Positions 19,201 to 25,340 of a stretch of 40,606 nucleotides of DNA are shown here, in pieces; position 1 is the first letter of the stretch, and the number at the start of each line of letters is the position of its first letter. The notes under the pieces were generated by a model. The model saw nothing but the letters and a program-made list of their open reading frames with translations. It was not told where the DNA came from and made no database searches. Both the position numbers and the translations under genes were made by a program. The DNA is taken from positions 1-40,606 of the forward strand of contig JAHJOQ010000154.1 in the NCBI GenBank assembly GCA_018820315.1, written 5' to 3'. The stretch is from Candidatus Zixiibacteriota bacterium (lineage in GTDB: Bacteria; Zixibacteria; MSB-5A5; JAABVY01; JAHJOQ01).

Positions 19201-19934
19201 CGGCTCTTAAGGGCAAGAATGACGATCGTTCATTGAGGCTGTTATCGATAGCCGACTATCTCGTCAAGAAGTCCGTATGGGCACTGGGCGGAGATGGCTG
19301 GGCATACGACATAGGATACGGCGGCCTGGATCATGTGATGGCATCGGGTAAAAATGTGAATGTCCTCGTGCTCGACACCGAGGTCTATTCGAATACCGGT
19401 GGTCAGATGTCGAAATCGACACCTCGCGGCGCAACGGCTCAGTTCGCTGCTGCGGGAAAGTCACTTCCGAAGAAAGACCTTGGCATGATGATGGCGACCT
19501 ATGGCAACGTATATGTCGCGCGTGTTGCGATGGGATCAAATCCGACGCAGACAGTCAAGGCATTTATGGAAGCTGAGGCCTATGACGGGCCGTCCATTAT
19601 AATCGCCTACTCGCACTGCATAGCTCACGGCATTGACATGACTAAAGCCACTGATGCTCAGAAGCGGGCCGTCCAGTCCGCACATTGGATTCTGTTCCGC
19701 TTCAATCCGGATCTTATCGCACAGGGTAAGCGGCCATTTTTACTCGACAGCAAACCTCCGAAGATCAAGTATGAAGAGTACGCATATGCCGAGAACAGAT
19801 TCCGTGCATTGCGCAAAATCGATCCTGAGCGTGCAGCAAGGCTCCTAAAGCTGTCGCAGGAAGATGTCAACATGAGATTCAAGATGTATCAGCAGATGGC
19901 CGAGATGGATTATGTCGATACGCCGGATGCCTAA
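16296..19934 (+). CDS. nifJ: Pyruvate:ferredoxin (flavodoxin) oxidoreductase
   Basis: A 1212-residue single-chain enzyme that converts pyruvate and CoA to acetyl-CoA and CO2, reducing ferredoxin. Domain order is normal: the N-terminal pyrimidine-binding domain (NEICAIYPITPSSAMGE), the transketolase C-like and EKR regions, and a double [4Fe-4S] ferredoxin domain with CTQCGQCVLICP from C719 and CTGCNLCVFVCP from C775. The C-terminal TPP domain follows, with CAGCGETPYVK, GNATGCSSIYGG and GGDGWAYDIGYGG. The N-terminus carries about 28 extra residues before the conserved start; GAAGGAG supports the ATG at 16296, but an internal ATG at 16380 is possible. It implies anaerobic or microaerobic pyruvate metabolism. 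A strong terminator follows. Confidence 0.97.
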   Translation: MANKAVPAGQIKPDGASSSGKKSEVRKMINIDGNMAAAYVAHATNEICAIYPITPSSAMGEIADAKSAAGEKNIWGTIPIISELQSEGGASGAVHGALSAGALTTTFTASQGLLLMIPNMFKIAGELTPTAFHVSARAVASHALSIFGDHSDVMATRSTGFGLICSGSIQEVSDIALIAQAATLESRVPFVHFFDGFRTSHEVQKVIEISKDEMRKMIPDDLINAHRLRALSPDRPTLKGSSQNPDVFFQARETVNQFYLAAPDIVQKHMDRFAEVTGRTYKLFDYFGDPNAENVIIMMGSGAECMHETIDYLNEHGESVGMIKVRLYRPFSVEAFAESLPATVKRISVLDRTKEPGAVGEPLYVDVHAALNEAISLGITKFKSLPMVVGGRYGLGSKEFNPAHAKAVIDNLASRSPKNHFTIAINDDVTHTSLDFDPDFSVTPDDVFRGMFFGLGADGTVGANKNSIKIIGDNTDSYAQGYFVYDSKKAGAVTISHVRFGKDPIRSPYLIDRANFVACHNFSFLEKFDMLGNIVNGGTFLLTSQYDKDKVWDKLPYEVQESIVNKKLKFYVIDGIGLARKLGLGARINMIMQTAFFMISSILPKDKAVAAIKDAIRKTYGSKGENVVKMNFSAVDTALENVVEVAVPDKPTSKTKRPPIVPADSPEFVKTVVSQIMLNNGDELPVSSMPNDGTFPTATTQYEKRNIAVEIPVWDEDICTQCGQCVLICPHAAIRMKAYDPKNLDGAPSTFKSADARTSAFEGLKYTVQVAPEDCTGCNLCVFVCPAHKKGADGKLTDERALKMMPQPPLRKSERDNYSFFQSIPETDPALYNVATIKGSQFVRPLFEYSGACAGCGETPYVKLLTQMFGDRLMIGNATGCSSIYGGNLPTTPYAKRADGRGPTWSNSLFEDNAEFAFGMRLSVDKLNEHARELLAELLPELANDIIAADQSTQEGIEAQRARVDAVRAALKGKNDDRSLRLLSIADYLVKKSVWALGGDGWAYDIGYGGLDHVMASGKNVNVLVLDTEVYSNTGGQMSKSTPRGATAQFAAAGKSLPKKDLGMMMATYGNVYVARVAMGSNPTQTVKAFMEAEAYDGPSIIIAYSHCIAHGIDMTKATDAQKRAVQSAHWILFRFNPDLIAQGKRPFLLDSKPPKIKYEEYAYAENRFRALRKIDPERAARLLKLSQEDVNMRFKMYQQMAEMDYVDTPDA

Positions 19935-19965
19935 CGGAATCGATAGTTGTTGATTGTATACGTTT

Positions 19966-19993
19966 AAGAGCCGCGACACCCGCGGCTCTTTTT
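19966..19993 (+). terminator. Rho-independent terminator of nifJ
   Basis: The perfect 10-bp stem AAGAGCCGCG/CGCGGCTCTT closes on ACACC and runs into T residues, 32 bases after the nifJ stop. Confidence 0.95.
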
Positions 19994-20101
19994 GTATGAT
20001 TCAAAATGAAACAGTCTTGTTCCTCCCCGAAGACTTAACCTCAGCAGATTCCTACCGATATACAGAATAATAGAGTGCCTTTAAATTCTATGGGAGGTTT
20101 T

Positions 20102-20976
20102 ATGACAGGCAAGGAGCGTCTGTTTCTGTTTTCGATTCTGTTGATCACAATGCTGCTACTCCCGCTGACTCTCAAGGCGGCTTCAGAAGAAGAGATGGTT
20201 CAGCAGTTCCTGGCAAAGAATGATGCCGTAAAAAAGCACACGATGGTGGCTCCATTCTTCTCATTCTCTTATGGGAAAGTCGATCCAGCCGGTTACCACA
20301 ATTTCACGGGCGAGACCAATAAGTATGTCAGAATGGTGAATTCGACAGACGCCACGGCTCTTGCCAGCATCCACCGCATAACGAGCTTTGAAGGGGGTCT
20401 GTCGCTCCTCGTAGATCGGGGACTCCTGTCGGCGGCATTTGACTACTGGCTGACCGTGGGATCGTCGAAAAAGGGTGATTTCGAGTTTTACACAGATTTG
20501 ACTGCGGGCACGCATGAAGACGTGGAAGACTTCAATCTCAGAAGCGAAATCAAAGTCTGGGGAGTATATCTCGACTACCAGTATTTCTTTCACAATCCGC
20601 CGGTGCCGTATTTCGGCATCAGAGGACTATCGGCGAGGGCTGGGGCAGGCATCGGCATTATGGCGCCTATTGGGATCTGTGGGAAGGGTTTGCTGGATTC
20701 ATAGAGGGCACTGATGAGTACTACGTACTCACCGATCATCTGAAGGGTTCCGGACCGGGATTCCATCTATCAGCCGGCATTGAATATCCAGCATGGAAAG
20801 GTCTGATTCTTGCCGCTGATGCGAAATACGTTTGGCTCAAATTCGACAAGCTCAGCAAGCAGATGACTGAAACGTATGAACTGTATCTGGTCAATTCCGA
20901 CACGCACCAGCCGATTGACATCGACTTTTCGGGTCCGAGACTGAATCTGTCGATCAAGCATTACTTTACTCTTTGA
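20102..20976 (+). pseudogene. Outer-membrane beta-barrel protein gene interrupted by a single-base frameshift
   Basis: Frame one starts at 20102 after GGGAGG with a signal peptide (hydrophobic core, ending LTLKA). It runs as alternating amphipathic strands (VWGVYLDYQYFFHNPPVP) up to about 20656. There the reading continues in another frame, from CAT at 20656 through HYGAYWDLWEGFAGFIEG and further aromatic strands to a stop at 20974-20976, ending SIKHYFTL with the terminal aromatic strand typical of porin-like barrels. Adding one base near 20654-20657 would restore a 291-residue protein. It is either a true pseudogene or a sequencing/assembly error. As it stands, frame one alone ends at 20704 with an unrelated tail. 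Function of the barrel unknown. Confidence 0.8.
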
Positions 20977-20987
20977 GCCAAAACGGT

Positions 20988-21016
20988 TTGACACAGCAGG
21001 CCTGTTTTATTATAGT
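20988..21016 (+). promoter_or_regulatory. Promoter of the TolB-like propeller gene
   Basis: TTGACA at 20988-20993, a 17-base spacer and TATAGT at 21011-21016. Two adjacent hairpins follow immediately in the predicted leader. Confidence 0.65.
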
Positions 21017-21019
21017 TCG

Positions 21020-21054
21020 GGTTGCAATAACGTGCAACCTGGCTTGAGAGCCGG
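21020..21054 (+). promoter_or_regulatory. Tandem hairpins in the leader of the TolB-like gene
   Basis: GGTTGCA/TGCAACC (21020-21039, 7 bp, 6-base loop) and CTGGCT/AGCCGG (21039-21054, 6 bp with one G-T pair, loop TGAG) sit back to back at the predicted 5' end. No T-run follows, so these are not terminators. They may stabilise the mRNA or act as a small regulatory leader. Confidence 0.4.
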
Positions 21055-21104
21055 TGTAAAAAGGCAAGAATAGACACCAATAATACCAACATGGGAATCA
21101 GACC

Positions 21105-22094
21105 ATGACCGAATTAAGGCCGAGTATAATTCTCGCAGTTCTTTTGACTGGCGCAATCCTGGTGGGATCGTCGGGAGACCTCTCAGCTCAGACCGCCATG
21201 GCAGGAGAGCAGATCGCTTTCATCCGCAACGGTGATATCTGGTTGATGAACCCGGACGGGGCTGATCAGCGTCCGCTGGTGGGTGGCATCCAGAACGCCA
21301 AGGGCAAACTCAGTTGGGAGCCCGGCAACAAACGCATTGTGTTTTCCCGCTCAGGCAGTCTTCAATTGAAGTATCCAGATGGCGGCGGCGGCAACCATCG
21401 AGTCTATGACCTTTTCTTTGCCTTCATCGACTCAACAAACAACTTCTGGATGGGAATTACTGAGACTCTCGGGGCTCAGAGTCCGGAATGGTCAAAAGAC
21501 GGCTCCAAAGTGACATTCACGTATGACGTCAATGGCGCTATGGCCAATTCAACCTGGCCTGAGTATCGTGTTGGTTTCTACGATGTCAAAACCAGAGTTA
21601 TCTCAGATATTTCGCTTCCTCGCTCAAGTGACGCACTGTTTGCAATGACTCCGACGCTCTCTCCTGACGGTTCCAGAGTCGCGTTCAATCTCGCTCGCTT
21701 TGACGGGAAGCAGGTAATACCGATTGGAATTGTGGTCACGAGTGCTACGAAAGTCACACAGACGGCAGAAGAGCTAATGGCGGCGGCAAAGAAACTGTCC
21801 GGCTCGACATCGCCATCGTGGTCGCCTGACGGCAACTGGATTGCCTATGTCTCTTCTGATCTCAGTAACGCAGGTTTATATTTTATCCATGCTGACGGCA
21901 CCGGCAAGAAGCTGATATATGAGCCTCCCGCAGGGATCACGCTGGCTGGTTCGCCTCCAACATGGTCGCCCGATTCCAAGAGACTGGCGTTCGGAACGCT
22001 GAATGGTGCGATTTTCACTATTAACAGCGACGGCAGCAACGCCAAGATGATCTCAGGACCGGGATCAGACACATTCCCAGCCTGGAGCAGATAG
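21105..22094 (+). CDS. Exported TolB-like beta-propeller (PD40 repeat) protein
   Basis: A 329-residue protein with an N-terminal signal peptide (hydrophobic segment, cleavage near LSAQT). It has five to six PD40/WD40-like repeats marked by PxWSPDG-x-I-AF/Y and xI-NxDGS-x-x: IWLMNPDGADQRPL, PEWSKDGSKVTF, PTLSPDGSRVAFN, PSWSPDGNWIAYVS and PTWSPDSKRLAFG. It lacks the N-terminal domain of true TolB, and no Tol-Pal genes are near, so it is better called TolB-like. A periplasmic binding or scaffold role is inferred. A bidirectional terminator separates it from convergent pepA. Confidence 0.85.
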   Translation: MTELRPSIILAVLLTGAILVGSSGDLSAQTAMAGEQIAFIRNGDIWLMNPDGADQRPLVGGIQNAKGKLSWEPGNKRIVFSRSGSLQLKYPDGGGGNHRVYDLFFAFIDSTNNFWMGITETLGAQSPEWSKDGSKVTFTYDVNGAMANSTWPEYRVGFYDVKTRVISDISLPRSSDALFAMTPTLSPDGSRVAFNLARFDGKQVIPIGIVVTSATKVTQTAEELMAAAKKLSGSTSPSWSPDGNWIAYVSSDLSNAGLYFIHADGTGKKLIYEPPAGITLAGSPPTWSPDSKRLAFGTLNGAIFTINSDGSNAKMISGPGSDTFPAWSR

Positions 22095-22120
22095 ACAGAG
22101 CAGAAAGATTTCTATGAGAA

Positions 22121-22151
22121 AGCGCCGCTGAATTCAGCGGCGCTTCTGTTT
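22121..22151. terminator. Bidirectional terminator between the TolB-like gene and pepA
   Basis: The perfect palindrome AGCGCCGCTG-AATT-CAGCGGCGCT at 22121-22144 is followed on the plus strand by TTCTGTTTTT. On the minus strand it is followed by a weaker T-containing sequence. It lies between two convergent stops. Confidence 0.85.
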
Positions 22152-22180
22152 TTCGATGATCAGGTCTGCCTTGCGGATAC

Positions 22181-23674
22181 CTACCAGCTTCGCAGAAAAT
22201 CAATCAACAAACGTGCTCCGAGTCCCGATGAGCCTTTCTTGACATAGCTGCCACCTTTGACATCGACGTCGACACCGGCGATGTCAATGTGCACCCATTT
22301 GTTGTTGCCGACGAAGTTCGCAAGAAACGCTGCCGATGTGCAGAGTGAACCCGCACGCCCTGCGGAGTTCTTGATATCGGCCAGATCCGATTTGATATAT
22401 TCCTGGTAGCCTTCCCAGAGCGGCATCCTCCACACTTTCTCGCAACTCGTGTCAGCGGCATTCTCGACCTTTTTCGCCAGCCGGTCATCGTTCGAGAAGT
22501 AGGCCGCGCCGGTGTATCCGAGAGCGATCTTTGCCGCACCAGTGAGCGTTGCGATATCGATTAGAGCGTCCGGCTTGAACGTATCGGCATATCCGAGTCC
22601 ATCTGCGAGAATCAGCCGCCCCTCAGCGTCGGTATTCGTAATCTCGATAGTCTTGCCGTTGTAGGAGGTGAGGATATCTCCCGGCTTGTAGCCTTTGCCG
22701 GAAACAAGATTCTCAGTGGTCGGAATGAGTCCGATCACATGCACCGGCAGTTTGAGCCTTGCAGCGGCAGCAATCGACGTCAACACGCACGCTGAGCCGG
22801 CCATGTCGCCCTTCATGTCGAGCATGTTCACTGCATCTTTGAGCGAGTAACCGCCCGAATCAAAAGTGATACCTTTTCCAACGAGACAGACTTTGCGTTT
22901 GTGCGCCTTCGGTCCGACATATTCGAGCACGATGAATTTAGGCGGTTGATCAGAACCGGCGTTCACAGCCAGAAGGCAGCCCATCTTGAGCTTCTTGATA
23001 TCAGGAGTAGAGAGCACTTTGCACTTGAAGCCATACTCTGCGGCGAATTGCTCAGCGTATTTTGCCAGCTTGGTTGGTGTGAGAAACATTGCAGGCTGGG
23101 AGACCAGTTCACGCGTGGTATTCTGCGCCCAGGCGGTGATTTCGCCGATCGCTCCCCCCTTGTCGACCGCCGCAACCATGCCTTTGGCTGACGGACTGAG
23201 ACAGATTTCGGTCGGTAGCTTATCCGGCTTCGGATCAGATTTGTATTCAGTTATCGTGTGTGATCCAAGTAGTATGCCTTCTGTCACCGTCTGACCAATC
23301 TGTACCGCAGAAATCACCGACGACTTAGCTTCCGGAAGAAACACCGTGCACGTTTCGGCCTTGAAATCCTTGAGAGATTTGCCGATGGTTCCGCCGTACT
23401 CTCTGACTGCTTCCGGTTTGAGATCACTTTTCTTCCCGAGTCCTACCAAAAGAATCTTCTTGACAGGGATACCATCCTTGGGAAACACCTGTGCTGTCTC
23501 ATTAGCCTTTCCCGAAAACTGCTCCAGAGAAAAGAGATTGGAGAAGTATCCATCAAACCACACATCCGCATCCTTGAGGTGAGTGTTGGCTGAAAACTTC
23601 CCTTCAAAGGCATAGAATACAGCGAGTTCACTCCCGGGTGCTTCAACTGTCAGGTGTCGCGACACAAACTTCAT
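22181..23674 (-). CDS. pepA: Leucyl aminopeptidase (M17)
   Basis: A 497-residue cytosolic aminopeptidase releasing N-terminal residues, using two metal ions. The C-terminal catalytic domain shows VGKGITFDSGGYSLK, with a conserved lysine and metal-binding Asp, and the signature NTDAEGRLILADGL. The N-terminal alpha/beta domain is divergent, as usual. GGAGGA lies 6 bases before the ATG at 23674; an upstream in-frame start at 23716 lacks such a site. Some PepA proteins also bind DNA, which is not testable here. Confidence 0.95.
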   Translation of the reverse strand: MKFVSRHLTVEAPGSELAVFYAFEGKFSANTHLKDADVWFDGYFSNLFSLEQFSGKANETAQVFPKDGIPVKKILLVGLGKKSDLKPEAVREYGGTIGKSLKDFKAETCTVFLPEAKSSVISAVQIGQTVTEGILLGSHTITEYKSDPKPDKLPTEICLSPSAKGMVAAVDKGGAIGEITAWAQNTTRELVSQPAMFLTPTKLAKYAEQFAAEYGFKCKVLSTPDIKKLKMGCLLAVNAGSDQPPKFIVLEYVGPKAHKRKVCLVGKGITFDSGGYSLKDAVNMLDMKGDMAGSACVLTSIAAAARLKLPVHVIGLIPTTENLVSGKGYKPGDILTSYNGKTIEITNTDAEGRLILADGLGYADTFKPDALIDIATLTGAAKIALGYTGAAYFSNDDRLAKKVENAADTSCEKVWRMPLWEGYQEYIKSDLADIKNSAGRAGSLCTSAAFLANFVGNNKWVHIDIAGVDVDVKGGSYVKKGSSGLGARLLIDFLRSW

Positions 23675-23722
23675 AGTGTCTCCTCCATTCTGATATATGA
23701 AAGAAAGATTTTCCAACCTCTA

Positions 23723-23780
23723 ACGTGCGTTTCGTGGCACACCGAAATCGTACCGCATGCAGACTGATGCAACGCACGTT
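23723..23780. promoter_or_regulatory. Ten-base perfect inverted repeat upstream of pepA
   Basis: AACGTGCGTT at 23723-23732 and AACGCACGTT at 23771-23780 are exact reverse complements separated by 38 bases, between the HDOD gene end and the pepA start. They could form a long-loop leader stem or a pair of operator half-sites. Confidence 0.4.
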
Positions 23781-23821
23781 GAAGCTTTAAAAAACTGAGA
23801 GACGGCTACAATGTCAAGCTA

Positions 23822-25198
23822 TTATCTGGAAGGCTCTGTGGGGGAAGCAATTTCACGATCTGGCTGGGTCTCATCGAAGATCTCCATACCCTGCACGGCC
23901 ATCTTGTCCATTCTTCGCTGGATGCTCTCATCTATGTTGATTGCATCGGAATCGTTGTAGAATTTGAGATCATCCAGTGAACTGAGTGATTTCAGTTCGG
24001 CAAGCACAGCCATGATCTTCAGAAGAGCTTCGTCAATGATCTGAAGTGCGCTATCGAGCTTACGGTCGGGATCCTCAAGTTGATCCGATTTGAGCATGAG
24101 CTGCAGCAATTGGGTTCGTCCCGATATTATGGTGGCTGCATTGTTTATATAGTGCGACAGCGTTGCAATTGCAATGTCCTTGCACCGCATCGCACCGATG
24201 CGGTGCTCTTCCTGGATGATACGGCGAGACAGCTCACGGCGCTCTCTGAAAAGATCTTCCACAGTGGCATAGGCCTCGAACAATCTGCGATTGGCTTTCT
24301 GTAGCACCTTTAAAGGATCACCGATATCGACACCGAGAAATTCCGCAGCCATCATGATATCGTTCAGCAGCTTGAAGCTGACCTCGCCTGCGGTGCTGGG
24401 TTTCAGTCCGAGTGCATCTGTCAACACGCTGAGGGCTTCAAGACTCGACTCGATATTCTGTTCAGAATCGGAGTAAATTCTCCCGGCAAGAAAGTCAGCA
24501 AACAGTACGACGAGATCGAGCTTATCCAACTGCATAACGCTGTCGACGCTCACATTGCAGTGGTGATTCTCGATCGCGCTTCTGAAGCACTGCGGAAGAT
24601 GCCACTTGGCTGCTATCAGACCGCCAAGCTCGGCATGGTCGATGCCATAGGCCTCTCTCTCTCGTACCGGAAGATCCTGGTCGAACTGATGCTTCAGCAG
24701 CAGCTTCATGTGATGATCGGGATATACCTTGAGAAGGAACAGATGTCCCAGATCGTGAAGAAGCCCTGCAGTAAACGCTTCTTCAGGGCGACTAAACCCC
24801 GCCTCTTCCGCAATGAATTTGGCGGCGATCGCGGTACCGAGACAGTGGCTGTAAAGATCGCGAATGTCAAAGCTCTTGTCTTCATCAATCAGTGCTTCGG
24901 ACTGGAAAATCGATGTGGATAACGCCAGACACTTCACCATCGATACTCCCAATATCAGAATTGCCTGCTTGACAGTTGTAATTTCTTTGCCCCGACTGTA
25001 GAAGCTCGAGTTGGCCATCCGGAGCAGCTTCGCGGTCATATTGGGATCATGCATGACTACTGTTGCGAGCTTGCTGGCCGTCGTCTGCTCATTGTCGACC
25101 ATGTGAAGAATCTCGACCAACACTTGAGGAAGGGCGAGCATCTCATCCATCTTATCAAGATGAGCAGTTATGTCTGTCTGCTGATTGATGTCTGTCAT
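23822..25198 (-). CDS. HDOD-domain signalling protein with a C-terminal histidine-kinase-like dimerisation helix
   Basis: A 458-residue protein. Residues of about 15-220 are an HDOD domain (LPQVLVEILHMV, then LATVVMHDPNMTAKLLRMANSS, then a GLLHDLGHLFL segment), a degenerate HD output module common in two-component and c-di-GMP networks. Residues of about 300-400 form helices including LSHYINNAATIISGRTQLL. This resembles the H-box of HisKA domains, with H349 as the candidate phosphoacceptor. No ATPase domain follows: only about 60 polar residues remain. It lies 142 bases downstream of the large sensor with a receiver domain, so it may work in the same phosphotransfer pathway. The phosphorylation claim is inference. 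Confidence 0.8.
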   Translation of the reverse strand: MTDINQQTDITAHLDKMDEMLALPQVLVEILHMVDNEQTTASKLATVVMHDPNMTAKLLRMANSSFYSRGKEITTVKQAILILGVSMVKCLALSTSIFQSEALIDEDKSFDIRDLYSHCLGTAIAAKFIAEEAGFSRPEEAFTAGLLHDLGHLFLLKVYPDHHMKLLLKHQFDQDLPVREREAYGIDHAELGGLIAAKWHLPQCFRSAIENHHCNVSVDSVMQLDKLDLVVLFADFLAGRIYSDSEQNIESSLEALSVLTDALGLKPSTAGEVSFKLLNDIMMAAEFLGVDIGDPLKVLQKANRRLFEAYATVEDLFRERRELSRRIIQEEHRIGAMRCKDIAIATLSHYINNAATIISGRTQLLQLMLKSDQLEDPDRKLDSALQIIDEALLKIMAVLAELKSLSSLDDLKFYNDSDAINIDESIQRRMDKMAVQGMEIFDETQPDREIASPTEPSR

Positions 25199-25340
25199 AG
25201 TGCCTTCACACTAGTTATCGGCCTACATGCAATTAACTTAACAATGCAATGTCTCAATGCCAGACCACATGATTCACAAACGGGTATTCTTCGGAAAGCC
25301 ACACAGCTTCCAGGAAAATGTCACATCAAAAGCAGTTGAA

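Noticed and set aside
21105-22094. Calling the propeller gene tolB
   Set aside because: It lacks the TolB N-terminal domain, and no pal, tolQ, tolR or tolA genes are in the window.
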